Assembly: GCF_963169125.1 (NCBI RefSeq)
Contig: NC_084798.1
Span: 174,745,980 to 174,809,979 of the forward strand
Length of the DNA stretch: 64,000 nt
Direction of reading: 5' to 3'
From: Humulus lupulus
Taxonomy: Eukaryota; Streptophyta; Magnoliopsida; Rosales; Cannabaceae
The notes under the pieces were generated by a model, which had not been told where the DNA came from, did no database searches, and was given only the letters and a program-made list of their open reading frames with translations. Positions within the stretch are counted from its first letter, which is position 1; the number at the start of each line of letters is the position of its first letter. The translations under genes were made by a program, and so were the position numbers. Below are positions 12,390 through 24,133 of this stretch, piece after piece.

Positions 12390-15038
12390 ATGCATGATCC
12401 GTGGGGAGGTGAGAGGCTAATCGAAGACGATCTGCTGGCTCAACTGCTCAAGGACGAAGAACAACCGTCACAGCTAGTTCCGGAGATCCCTTTTTCTTGA
12501 AACACCCCAAGTAATCCTTCGACCCCACCTCAACACATGGGTCGAGTAAAGTCCAAACCCCAGAAAAAGAAACCATCCAAACCTTCTTCAAATCAGCCTG
12601 CTCCTCGGGCTGAAATTCCTTCAACCAGTGGTCGAGATGAAAGTACTCCCTATCCAGAAATCCAAAATCAAGCCCAACTTCGAAACATCATTCGACTAGA
12701 TTTCGAATGGTACGTCGCTCCCCCTAGCCAAATCTCGGTTAGGATGATAGCCAACTATCTTAGGAAGTACGGACTTCCTGGGGTAACCTTAGTTCGACCA
12801 ACCAGAGACCAACGGGCAAACCTGCCTGGAGGCGCCTTCAGCGCCTGGTCGAGGTATCATATTGTGGCAGGAGCGATCCTGCCTCTCCATCCTTTCTTCC
12901 AAGGAGTGGCCAACTATTTTGGGGTCGCTCCTTTCCAAATAACCCCAAATGGGTATAGAATTCTTTCTACACTCTATATCCTTTACAGTCATAAGAAGTG
13001 GCCTGTTCCTATGCCACACGAGGTTAACTACCTGTTCGACCTCAAATCCAACCCCAACCAAGAAAATACGTGGTTTTTTCATCTTTGCCACTAGGAAACG
13101 ACCCACACTTTCTTGAGTGATACCTCCTTAAAATCCAATGTGGGGAAGTACCATCTAGAGTACTTTTTGACTACCGACATGGTCGCCAACAACTTGGCCT
13201 TCACTCAAGGAGGTAATATCTTTGCTCTCTTGGTCGTTTATTTTCCTTGTATTTTATCTGCATTCCCCTTAGAGATTTAGAATATTTTAGGTCCATGGAT
13301 GCGATCGGCTCCCACTCCAGAAATGGAAGTCTGAGCAGCACTCTTGGCCAGCATGACTGACGTAGAGAAGAGCGTCAAACAGCTGGTCACTGAAGCTAAC
13401 CTGAGACTGGTTGGGCTTCTGGCACCTCACCAAGATGTGAGGGAGTCAACGGTGGGGAGTGCCACCGGCGAGGAGATTCCCGAGTAGCACACAGATGTGC
13501 CGCAACCTCAAAGGAGGAGGATTAATAGAGTGACAATCAGGGAACCCTCCAGCACCCCACGAGCAGCTGGTCCCCCTGCCCCTATGGGAAAGGGAAAAAA
13601 GAAAGATTACGAACCCCCTGCACCCATCGATGAGTCTTCAGATGAGAACGGTACTGTCTTCTCATTCTTAGATAGTTTGCCAATTCCCTGTCACTTATTT
13701 GACGGGGACGGCAACTTTAAGTATACTCCAAACTTAGATTCAGATTTCTTCCAGGCAGTAAGTGAGGGTAGCAGTAGTTCAGTAAGTAATGTAGCGACCA
13801 GTAGTTATAGCGCGGGTACTTTACTTATAATTTCCTTGCTTTCCTTTTTAGCTCCATCTATACATATTGTCTCACTGCTCACAATGTTTCCTTTTTAGAT
13901 ATGTCGTCTGGAGACGTGTTCGATCACTACACCGCGCTGCTACTCCCTCGAGCAGGAAGAAAGACAGCAAGAGGGTTCACGAAGAAAGCAGCAAAACTGC
14001 TTCAAAGAAGGCTCAGACTGAGGGTCCTTCAACAACTGCTCCTTCATAGGAAACCACGCCACCTCTTACAAAGAAAACACCACCACCTCCTGCTCCACTC
14101 GACCAACCGTCTTCAACTACACTGGTCGATCAACACTCTACTCCTCCAGCGCCTACCGACCAGCCACACCACACTTAGCCCGAAGACACTCTGGATAACA
14201 CCGTAGTCAGTTCGGCCAGGGAGAGAATATAGAAACTCTCCAAGCACAAACGTAGTCAAGAGGCCATCGTCGACACCAGCTCCATGGAGGCTGACCAAAT
14301 AATAAACCGAGGGCTTAACGAGATTGCCAGTGTAAGTTGTTTTCTGTTGTTGATTCATTTTACTCTGTTAATTTCAGCCATCATCTTATTTCTTTTATCT
14401 GATCGCAGGGATTGCTAACTATCACTGCTGGTTGGCGCCACATGGGTACTTTGGTCACCCAGACCAAAGACTTTGACATCAGGCATACTAAGGCAGTGAA
14501 GGTGCTCGAGGGAAAGAATGCTAGCCTGCTCGAGAAAAACACAGAACTGACCAACCAGAACAATGAACTGCGCGAGCAGAAAGCCCAGCTGACCGAAGAG
14601 TTGTTGGAGTGCCAGGATGCCCTGAAAAAATCTAATGAAGATAAAGAAAAATGCAGGGAGAGTGCCAAACTAAACTTCCAAGAAGCCAAACAGCTTGAGC
14701 TCGATCTAATTGTTAGCAGAAAGGAGACGGAGGAGCTGGAGGGGCGTGTTAAGGATCTCGAATAGATTAATGCCAAAAACTTGGAGTAGTATAGGGAAGC
14801 CACCCACCTTTGCTTCTACGAGTTTTGGAAGCATAATCAAAAGGCCGACTTCAGCAATCTGTCTGAGTGCTTGAGACGAACTCAAAGAACCCGATGCACC
14901 ATTCGTCTGGAGGAAGAAGAAAGAGCCAAAATTCCTGCTTCCCCAAAACTTTCCTTAGCAACGGGGATTGACGGCGCAGACAGTGAAGCTGGCACTACTG
15001 TCGACCAGAACACTCCTCAAGATCCTCCAGCTTCATAG
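12390..15038 (+). pseudogene. Element A antisense gene (PF04195-like protein), four exons
   Basis: This gene runs opposite to gag-pol. Exons inferred from GT-AG borders are 12390-13212, 13291-13815, 13899-14331 and 14409-15038; introns are 77-83 bases. Frame is kept across all three junctions. Exon 1 starts MHDPWGGERLIEDD and holds a conserved block (about residues 170-195, GVAPFQITPNGYRILSTLY...KKWP) like the putative gypsy-type transposon family Transposase_28. Exons 2-3 are basic and proline-rich. Exon 4 is a coiled coil (14409-14765) with an acidic tail. In-frame stops are at 12498 (TGA), 13092, 13332 (TGA), 13485, 14176, 14227, 14763 and 14786, and exon 3 has a one-base shift. The molecular role is unknown; antisense ORFs are known in Tat elements. 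Total length would be about 800 residues. Confidence 0.75.
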
Positions 15039-15721
15039 AATTTTTATGTTTCTTTCCTTATCTTTTAGATACACGACCTGCGGGTCGTGATGTAAGGACG
15101 ATCTTTAACTTTTGTTGCTGTAAGGGCAGCTTTTTTTTTCTTTTAACGGACAAATACATCGGAGCAGCAACTGCTCGCCGTGTAAAGGAATTTATTTTGG
15201 TATTATAATATATGCATTTTATTATAACACCTGTTCGCATGACCAAACTTAGCATAGTACTTTGGCTTGATTAACAAAATAACAAAATTTTGAAAAATAC
15301 CCTAAGTACCCTAGCATGCTTTAACTTATTTTGCTCATGTGTTTACATACCTTTCGATATGCTTTGCTTTACTAGATACCTTATCTGCCCCCCAAGTGGT
15401 TGAGGAGCTTTAGGTCCTCGGTCACATGCCTTGACTAGGACCTGTTCGAACATTACTGCTCGTAGCAAAGAATTTAAAATAAAAATATAGTAAAATAACA
15501 CACGTAATGAGCAAATACTTGTAATAAATACAATAGTTGGCAAGAATGACTAGCTGGGCACAATCCCTTTTATTTATCGTAATAAATGGACAAAACATGT
15601 CTGTACGAGTGATCAACAAGATCTTACACTTAATAGCAACCAGTCACGTAAAATGACCAACCCTTTTTCATAACTTGTTTAAAGTAAAATTAATACAAGC
15701 TAATTCTTTAGGAAGAATTGT
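15039..15721. other. Spacer between convergent antisense gene and integrase
   Basis: This is the 3' region shared by two convergent genes. A small hairpin, stem CACGACC/GGTCGTG, is at 15072-15088, just after the antisense stop; C keeps it at 51748-51764. Element C lacks about 560 bases of the rest. No ORF here is credible. Confidence 0.6.
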
Positions 15722-16921
15722 TTATTGATAGTACTTGCGCAGGTGTTCTCCATTCCAATAGCGAGGAATGAGATCTCCATTTAAGCAAGCAAGTTTATAG
15801 GTGCCTGGTTGAAGGACTTCTTCAATTTGGTACGGTCCTTCCCAATTAGGTCCGAGTACTCCAGCGGCTGGATCGCGGGGGCTGAGAAAAACCCTTCTAA
15901 GTACTAGGTCTCCGACATTGAACTTCCTTTCGCGTACTTTAGAATTGAAATACCGGGCGACCTTTTTCTGGTAAGTAGCTACTAGGAGTTGAGCTTGCTC
16001 TCGCTTTTCATCGACCAAATCAAGAGATTCCATCAATAGCTGGCTATTAGAGCCTTGATCTTACGTTATTGTTTGATGCGATGGCGGATCTAACTTAACA
16101 GGCAACATAGCCTCATATCCATAAGCTAAGGAAAATGGAGTATGGCTTGTTGCTGTTCGATGGGAAGTTCTGTACGATCAAAGGACATCAGACAATTGCT
16201 CTGGCAATGCCCCTTTCGGTTCCTCAAGTCTTTTCTTCAAAGTATCCTTTAGCATTTTATTGACTGCTTTGACTTGTCCGTTTGCTTGAGGATGAGTGAT
16301 TGAAGAAAACCTCTTGATAATTCCATGTCACTCGCAAAAATCTGTGAACAGATCAATATCAAACTGGGTTCCGTTGTCTGAGACAATCTTCCTTAGCAAT
16401 CCATAGCGGCACACGATGTTTTTGACCACAAAATCCAACACTTTCTTGGTCGTTATGGGCGCGAGTGGCTCAACTTCGGCCCATTTAGTGAAGTAATTGA
16501 CGACCACTACGGCGTACTTGACGCTGCCCTTTCTTGTGGGCAGAGATCCGATTAAATCTATACCCCACACTGCGAACGGCCACAGACTTTGCATCTGTTT
16601 TAGCTCATTAGGGGCTGCTCGTGGAATTTTGGAGAACCTTTGGCATTTATTACACCTTCGGACAAATTCCATTGAGTCTTCATTCATTGTTGGCCAGAAG
16701 TATCCTTGCCTTAAGACTTTTTTTGATAAACTCTGCCTCCCAGCATGGTCCCCACAAAAGCCTTCATGGACCTCTCTCATCAATTCTTTGGCCTTCTCTT
16801 TTGAAATACACCTGAGGACTGGCATTGAGTATCCCCTTCGGTACAGGACTCCATCGACCAGGATATACCTAGCAGCTTGCCGTTGGAGGGTCCTAGCTTT
16901 GTTTCTGTCCGTTGGTAACAC
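15722..16921 (-). pseudogene. Element A integrase (broken)
   Basis: The N-terminal zinc-binding domain is seen as H...H (HEGFCGDHAG) and C-x2-C (CNKCQ). The core has the first Asp in GIDLIGSLP and the second in SDNGTQFD. Counting 35 residues on, the third catalytic position reads lysine (GQVKAVNK), where integrases have glutamate. A stop (at about 16328) splits the core, further stops occur near 16195 and 16060, and the C-terminal part (15722-16036) has the GDLVLRRV and GPYQIEE motifs of the gypsy integrase tail, ending HLRKYYQ. The protein would insert element DNA in the nucleus; this copy cannot. Confidence 0.88.
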
Positions 16922-16924
16922 GCT

Positions 16925-17590
16925 CTACGTCAGGTACTCTATGTAAGGTGCCATCCATGTATCTGCCGCCTGGATCACCAAAGAGGTCTCCTCTGCTTGG
17001 ATGCTTGGTGCAGATAGTCGTTCAACTGGCACTATGTTCAGAGTGTCAGCATCCTTGGCACTTGCCAGTTTGGCCATATCATCAACGTTTGAATTTTGAT
17101 CGCGAGGTACCTGCTGGAGGGTGTACTTATCAAACTGTGCCAATACATCCTTCGCCTTATTCAAGTACGCGACCATTTTTAAGTCTCGGGCATGGTACTC
17201 TCCAATGATCTGATTGACTACTAATTGAGAGTCACTATAGATGTCAAGTGACTTTATGTGCATGCTCCTGACTAACCGTAGTCCAGCAAGCAGCGCTTCA
17301 AACTTAGCTTCGTTGTTAGAAGCAGTGAAGTCAAACCTGATTGCGCAGTGGAATCGATGCCCCTCAGGCGTTATCAAAATCACTCTTGCTCCTGCGTGAT
17401 GTTCATTAGAAGAGCCGTCCGTGTACAACTTCCACGAGGGAGTTTGGTTTTGAAGCTCAGGCTCTTCAGGCACTTCTGGCTGCTCACTATCTGGAAGCCC
17501 AGTGAGTTTTGCGACAAAGTCTGCCAGGGTTTGACCTTTTATCACTGCTCGTGGCAAGTAAGAGATATCAAACTGCCCATGTTCGACTGC
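16925..17590 (-). pseudogene. Element A second RNase H (archaeal-type, aRNH)
   Basis: A separate RNase H fold lies between the RT-linked RNase H and integrase. Its acidic residues are visible in LYTDGSSN, NNEAKFEALL, DIYSDSQLV and NVDDMAKLA. A second RNase H of this kind is a marker of plant Tat elements. The frame is open through the domain and runs to a stop at 16925, where the integrase frame begins. The start is shared with a linker following the RT-linked RNase H. Confidence 0.82.
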
Positions 17591-17595
17591 CCATT

Positions 17596-18903
17596 TCAAT
17601 AATCTGCATGCGGCTTCTGTAGAACTTGCCATAGAGGTTGGTCGGTCAAAACTGTGATTGGGTGAGCTTGGAAGTAAGGTCGCAGCTTCATGGAGGCTAA
17701 GATTAAGCAATAGGCTAATTTTTCAATGGGTGGATATCGCAGTTCCGCTCCTATAAGCCTCTTGCTTACATAATAAGTGACCTTTTGCATGCCCTCCTCC
17801 TCTCTTACTAGGACAGCACTAGCAGTGTATTCTGTGACCGCCAAGTAAATGAACAAAGTTTCTTTATCAACTGGCTTTGATAGAATCAGTGGCTGTGACA
17901 TGTGAGTCTTTAAGGCTTGAAAAGCCTATTTTCACTCCTCCGTCCATTCAAATTTCTTGTTGCCTCTGAGTAGATTAAAAAATGGGACGCATTTGTCAGT
18001 CGCTTTGGAAATAAATTTACTGAAAGCAGCAATTCTTCCGGTCAAGCTTTGGACATCCTTGATCTTCATTGGAAATTTCATATCGACCAGGGCCTTGATC
18101 TCCTCGGGATTGGCCTTAATTCCTCATGAGTTTACTATAAATCCCAAGAATTTCCCTGATCCAACTCCGAAGGAGCACTTGAGGGGATTCAGCTTCATCT
18201 GATATTTGTTTAAGATGTTGAAGCATTCTTGCAAGTCCCCTATGTGCCCTCTTTCCTTCTTTTACTTAACCAGCATGTCATCGACATACACTTCCATGTT
18301 TGTGCCGATCAGCTCCTTAAACATGTGGTTGACCAGTCGCTGGTAAGTCACACCAGCGTTTTTCAAACTGAAGGGCATCACTTTGTAGCAGTAAAGCCCT
18401 GTGTCAGTCCGAAAGCTAGTGTGATCCTCATCAGGAGGATGCATACTGATCTGATTATATCCGGAGTATGCATCCATGAATGAGAGAATCTCGTGCCCTG
18501 TAGTGGCATCGACCAGTTGGTCGATTCTAGGGAGTGGGAAACAATCTTTAGGGCAGGCTTTATTAAGATCTGTGAAATCTATGCATGTTCGCCACTTGCC
18601 ATTTGGTTTGGGAACAAGCACGGGATTAGAGATCCATGATGGATAAAATGCTACCCTGATGAATCTATTCTCCTTCAGCTTCTCGACTTCTTCCCTTAGA
18701 GCCTTTGATCTATCTTTGTCGAGCAGCCTCCTTTTCTGCTGTACTGGTGGACAATTCTTGTCTATGTTCAGGACATGGCTAATGACTGCAGGGTCTATTC
18801 CAACCATGTCTTTGTGCGACCAGGCAAAGACTTCCTGGTTTTTCCTCAAAAATTCCACCAGTGCACGCTTCGTTGTTGTCTCTAAGTTTTTACCGACTTT
18901 CAC
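17596..18903 (-). pseudogene. Element A reverse transcriptase and RNase H
   Basis: RT is at 18262-18903: LDKDRSKALREEV, NPVLVPKPNGKWR, FTDLNKACPKD, FMDAYSGYNQI and the catalytic YVDD (VYVDDMLVK) can be read in order. A stop follows the YVDD block at 18262, and 17902-18261 is degenerate, with stops, but still carries thumb and connection residues. The RNase H part (17596-17901) contains the PVDKETLFIYLAVTEYTASA and YPPIEKLAYCL motifs. The enzyme would copy element RNA to DNA in gag particles; the frame is broken. Confidence 0.9.
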
Positions 18904-19023
18904 AACCTTGGTCGGATCTTCTTCATCAAGTTGGACCTCCTCAAGGTCCTCGATGGGTCCTACTTCTTCATCAAAATCCCCAAAGTGAGGATCTAAATCT
19001 CTGTCCTCACATTGGGCAACGCC

Positions 19024-19533
19024 CTATTTGGTGACATTATCACCTGATTGGGCTGGTACATCAACGACCATTTGTGACTCTTTTCTGACAACTTCCCTCG
19101 ATACACCTTTCTTTGCCTTAGATACCGAGGCATTGTAGCACTTCCTTGCTTCCCATTGATTTCCCAACATGCATCCTACCCCTGCATCGGTTGGGAATTT
19201 CATGGCAAGGTGCCATATCGAGGTAACAGCTCGCAGGTCGACCAGAATAGCCCTCCCAATTACAGCATTATATGCTGAAGGACAATCAACTACTATGAAA
19301 GTAGTGAGTAATGTCCTATTTGAAGGTGTAGTTCCTGCTATAACTGGGAGCCTAATTGACCCAGTTGGAGCAAGCCCTTCGCCAGAAAAACCATAAATGG
19401 TTTGGTTGCACGGTTCCAGGTCCTTGGCAGACAATTTCATTCTTTCTAGTGAAGGCTTGTATAAGATGTTGACTGAGCTTCCCATGTCAACCAACACCCT
19501 CTTAACCATCATGTTGGTGATTTGAACGTCCAC
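19024..19533 (-). pseudogene. Element A aspartic protease region
   Basis: A retropepsin-like domain with VLVDMGSSVNILY where the catalytic D-T/S-G triad is expected; the threonine has become methionine. A hydrophobic strand with AVIGRAIL follows. C has the intact form DTGSS at 55420-55689. The domain lies between gag and RT, as in Ty3/gypsy elements. The flank 19534-19812 is in other frames with stops. Confidence 0.82.
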
Positions 19534-19812
19534 AATTAGCGGATAGGAGTGTGGGAATCATACGTGCTAGGTCTCATCTTCAAAGAAGGTTATCAATTCC
19601 TCCTCTGTTCAAGACTTCTTTGGTGCTTGATTCTCCACAATCATCATCTCGATGTCCTGGTCATGGCGTAAGGTTCGAGCGTATCGTTCCCTTGCCTTCC
19701 CACTGTCCCCTGCAAGGTGTGGGCCACCACAGATGGTAAGTAATGTACCCGCCATAGGAGCTGGCTGTAAAGGTGGCGAGCGTTGGCATGCAGGCGCCTA
19801 CTCATTGCCACC

Positions 19813-21952
19813 TTAAGCCTCTCGCTGAGACCCTCTCGCGGCTCGCACATATCTCCTTAAATGTACCTGCCTGATCAGGAACTCAATTTCGACTTTCAAC
19901 TGGTTGGACTCATTGGTGTAATGTTCGTAGTCGTTGTGAAAATGACAGAATTTTGTTGTATCTCTTTTGGAGATATCCTTCCTTATAGGTGCGGGTCGCT
20001 TATAAGGAACATTAGAGCTGGTCACCTGGTAGACCTCTGCTCGACTTTCGACAAGGGCCGTATAGTTGGTGAATCTCGGCTCGTATCTATTGCCTTTGGG
20101 GCGTTTATTCTCAGATGTTGACGGCTCATTGCCTGCCCTTTTTCAACCATTTCTGCCATTTCTGTTCCCGTTACCCTTGTCATTGCCATTGGGTTTATCT
20201 GACCCGTTGGCGGCCTTGGCAAGTTCTTTCTTCGGTCCCTTGTCTTTCGTAGGCGATTTCCCCTCGTTGGCAATCGTGTCTTCGAGCTTGATGTATCGAT
20301 CAGCTCGATCCAAGAACTCCAGGGTACTCCTTACCCTGTTCTTCCTTAGGCTGTTCCAGAGGGAAGAATAGCGTCTGACCCTAGCAGTTAGGGCCATCAT
20401 CTTTCCCTCGTCACCCACTGTTTTGGCTCTAGCTACTGCTCGCATAAAGCGCTGGACATACTCCTTTAAGGGTTCTCCCTCCTTTTGGCGTATCTCGACT
20501 AGCTGGGTGGCCTCAGTGGGGTGTACGCGACCCGTATAAAATTGTTCATAAAATTCCTTCACGGACATCTCCCAAGATACTATACTAGCAGGAGGGAATT
20601 TAAAGAACCACTCCTGGGCGGTATGAGATAGTGTGGCGGGGAAGATCCTGCAGCGGGCATCGTCCGACACCTTCTGAATATCCATTTGTATCTTAAATTT
20701 GTTGACATGAGATACTGGGTCTCCGTACCCATCAAAGTTTGGCAGTACTGGCATTTTGAATTTACTGGGGGTTTCTGCCACAGCAATCCTTTGCAAAAAC
20801 GAAGTGCCCCTCCTCTGATTGTACTCTATGGGGGATGTTCGACTCCCAACCAGCTGTTGTACTGCTTGGTTCAGGGCATCAATTTGTGCCTGAACCGCGT
20901 CTGGGATCGCTGGGGCGACTAGTGCTGGAGGAGCGTACTCATCGTGCCTCTCACGATGGTCATTGAGCGTGTCCCTCAAATCATCATCCCCGTGCCTCTG
21001 TTCGCTAACTCCTAGTCGATCAACGATGTTATTTTGTTAGGGTTGCCCCCAGTGTTATGACTCGTCGGCATATTTTCTCTAGGTGGGGGTTTCCGTTTCC
21101 ACCTCTTCCTTCATCCCTCCGACCAGCATTCCCCTTGCCAGAGTCGGCCTCATTATAGTCATGGCCGTCTCTAAACTGTGGCTGACTATGGCGCGATCGG
21201 CTGTTCATGCTGTTTCCTCCTCGGGCTGGCATCTCCCGAGAGTCAGGGGGAGGCCTGTGCTGGTCGTTGGGTCCTCGTGCATTATTATGCCGTGGGGGGC
21301 CCCTGACCGCAGAGCCTAACTCGTTGATCCTTCTATTGATCGAAGGACGTTGTCCCCTGTTCGTTGGATTAGGCTCTTCGCCCCCTGGGCGTCTAGCGTT
21401 GCGGGGCGACTGCCCGACCCTATTCTGCCTCTGGTGCTGGGGATTGCCACGACCAGCTTGAGATGGCGGCTGTTGCTCAGGGTCCCGAATTGGGACATCA
21501 TCTTGGGCAATAGGTGGTTGCTCCGGCCTTTGAGGGCTTGCTGGCTGGAGCGGAGGACTTGGATTGGGAGCCCGATGAGGTGGTGCACTCGCTTGCTGAT
21601 CTGGTTGTGATGCCAGTGCAGCCTGTCCTCAAGCCAATTGAATGGCTACTTCAAGAGCGTCCGTGGCATCCCTCTGCCAACGGTCCATGTCCGCCTGCCG
21701 CTCATTCAGCTCCTGGTGCTGGCGCTCAATCTCCCTTTACTGTATCGCCAAGGTTTCTGCTGCATTCTCCTGATTGGCCTTCAGATTGACCAACTCGTCC
21801 TGAAACACCCCCAGTGTTGCCGTCAGTGTCTCTGAATCTAATTCCTCCTCTTCGAATTCTAAATGTGGTTCATTCTCAGCCACATTTGGAGGAGGAGGTT
21901 GAGATGATGCAACGCCAACGGTCTGTCCAGCTCTCTTGGATGTCTTTGCCAT
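19813..21952 (-). pseudogene. Element A gag
   Basis: The gag starts at the ATG at 21952, about 50 bases from the 5' LTR. An acidic and glutamine-rich N-terminus, with stops near 21737 and 21630, leads into an R/P-rich linker (21029-21590). The Retrotrans_gag domain is at 20143-20979, with AQEWFFKFPPASI, FYEQFY and LVEIRQKEGEPLKEYVQRF. A frameshift near 20143 and a further shift lead to the C-terminal FCHFHNDYEHYTNE...LKVEIEFLIRQ motif (19813-20025) typical of Tat gags. The protein would form the particle in the cytoplasm. Confidence 0.85.
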
Positions 21953-22001
21953 TTGATCTTCTTAAGACTTCTTGATCAAACTCTCAATGAAAGCACCATA
22001 A

Positions 22002-24128
22002 TGTTGACCCTTGATTTGGCCAATGACACGGAGTCAGAATTACGACAAGAAATGAGATGATAGTCAAGAATGGAATCAAATGGTAAAGAAATGACACAAA
22101 TGATTTATAGTGGTTCGGCCCCAACAATGTGGTAACAACCTATGTCTGATAACTCTATAATATAGAGTTATTTATGTGATTTTTAAACTTAATTATTCAT
22201 AAAAAGAGTGATGATTTTGGTGTTTGTTTGTTAATTTTAAGTTGTTATCTATCTATATAATTAGTTGATCTAATATTGGAGTCTTACAATATTTTGGGTT
22301 TAAATTGAAATTAAATAGCTAATCTTGTTCTAGTTTTCTGTGTAAAAGGGGAATTAAGCGATCCATGGAAGGATTGAAGAAGAAAAATTGGAAGTCTGGT
22401 TTGGAAGCAAAAGTTGAAACTTTCCAGATTGCTAAAATTCATGCTGCAGCATGCTGGAGCCCACTTGCTGACGTGGAAAATTAAAGGCAGCTGTGTCATT
22501 TCCTTTTAATTCCTGGCCAGGTGGCATGGGTCCATAAATGGCGCCAGCTAGAGTTATTTTGGGCAGAAAAGTGGTCCAATTTAGTGAGCCTAAGTGGAGG
22601 AAAATAAGGTGGGCTTTCTAATTGGAGACATCATGTTTGTACCCTAATTTGGGAAAAAAGGGGAGTACCAGCCGTCTCACCTTAGAGCAGCCATTGAAGG
22701 ACTATCATCAGAAAAACAAAAAAGTACAGAAAATAGAGAGAAAAAGAGAAGTACAATCGTTGAAGGGGAACGAGAAGGACAAGGAGGATTCACACACCAA
22801 CTATATCGGATTTGTCCCATTTACTCTTCTTTTGTAATTTTTGTATTTCCTAATTTAGAATAGCTATTTTAGAACTCATGGATATCAATTTTCTATTTCA
22901 GATTTTGGATACTAATTTAGCTATGAGCTAAGCTTTTTGAGACTTGAATGGTTAAAGAATCCTATGTCATAGTTATTAAAGTTTAAATGCATATTTACGT
23001 AAATTCGCCATTGTTCATTCAAGTGTTGTTCATGATTATTGTTTGTTGTTGTTTGGCCAAAAATGGTAGATTATTAAGCTAGATTTAATTCTGGAAAGGT
23101 TGAATGTAGTATTTTGTACTTGAATGATGCAAGAGCATAACCATTGTTAGGTTGTTCTTAGTGAGTAGAATAGGAATATTTTACTTACCTTGCATAACTT
23201 TTGAGAATTGGTGTTGTTATTTGTGTTCTTAAGTCTGATTTGATATAGAAATATATTTAATTGGATGGTAGAACTATATTCACGAGTTTTGGAAAAATCT
23301 GGTGAGCACATTGGGAATTCTAGTTAACTCTAGTGCGATTTGCTAAATTTAATGCTATAGCATTCTGGGCAGTTTTTGACATAGGGGGATTTAGCTATTC
23401 AAGTCCAATTTTTCCATTGATAATTCTTCTTGCTGTTATTTCTCTAGAACTTGTGGTTAATTTTAAGCATATTGTAATTTCTTTCATTTTATTTTAGTTT
23501 CAACAACCACTCAATTCAGTTTCTTAAATTTCTAAGTTGTAATTAATTGGTGTTTACATTGAACTTTTTAATACCAATCCCTGTGGAGATGATTCACTTA
23601 TCATTATATTACTTGTGTTGTACTGTGTACACTTGCACATATAATTTTCACAACAACGTCCACTGAGTGTTATTATTGATGTTAAATCCCAATGTCGTGA
23701 TCAAATAACTAGGGTTCTTGAGTTTCACAAATGTTAGGAGAATTACAACAAAATGGTGGATAATCACACTTACGCTCTTTCTATGAGTATATCGAAAATA
23801 GGTTCAAATGTCCCTTCCTTGAGCCCTCTCATTTATATTTATAGGCTCAAGGGGGTTACATGGGCCAATGGGCCTTAATTATCCTTAATATCAGCGTATC
23901 AAGGCAATAAAGAGGAAATAATAAATGTAGTTATTACAAGATTACATATCTTTAAAGGAAATAAATCGAAGCATGCGACCATGCTGGTCGCATCTAATCG
24001 TGAGATCTGATAAAGCAACAAGGAGTTGGTCGATAGTCAAACAACACCTCTTCACTTTGACGCTAACACGTGCCAACCACGTGTGAGAAATTCTTGCCAC
24101 GTCATCAAAAGCCAATTTTGGGTAAACA
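22002..24128 (-). repeat. Element A 5' LTR, interrupted by a solo LTR
   Basis: The LTR is in two pieces, 22002-22146 and 23661-24128, colinear with the 3' LTR. The piece between is a later insertion. Just left of 22002, on the minus strand, the bases TGGTGCTTTCATTGAGAG follow the LTR and lie where the primer-binding site should be; I cannot name the tRNA. Confidence 0.9.
22147..23655 (+). mobile_element. Solo LTR (Athila-like) inside the 5' LTR of A
   Basis: The insert is 1509 bp, begins TGATAACTC and ends TTTTCACAACA, and is flanked by ATGTC (22142-22146) and ACGTC (23656-23660). The two differ by one C-to-T change at a CpG, so they are read as an aged 5-bp duplication. No gag or pol frame is inside. 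The end region (ACCAATCCCTGTGGAGATGA, 23574-23593) resembles Athila-type LTR tails. It inserted after A. Confidence 0.78.
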
Positions 24129-24133
24129 AATGT

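Larger units (their letters stand above)
10902..24128 (-). mobile_element. Element A: Tat-like Ty3/gypsy retrotransposon with antisense gene
   Basis: The element is bounded by TGTTGACCC...GGGTAAACA LTRs and by the 5-bp target duplication AATGT (10897-10901 and 24129-24133). It reads on the minus strand: 5' LTR (22002-24128, itself interrupted), gag, protease, RT, RNase H, second RNase H, integrase, then an antisense gene on the plus strand, a polypurine tract and the 3' LTR (10902-11513). The second RNase H before integrase and the antisense ORF beside the 3' LTR are features of the plant Tat lineage. All pol parts have stops or frameshifts, so the copy is dead. Without the later solo LTR it would be about 11.7 kb. 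Confidence 0.9.

Noticed and set aside
12789..13106. Minus-strand ORF of 105 codons over the antisense gene
   Set aside because: The plus-strand frame has family similarity and conserved splicing; the minus frame is a shadow.
22622..22837. Plus-strand ORF of 71 codons in the solo LTR
   Set aside because: It is lysine-rich and low-complexity, lies inside an LTR without an internal region, and matches no known domain.
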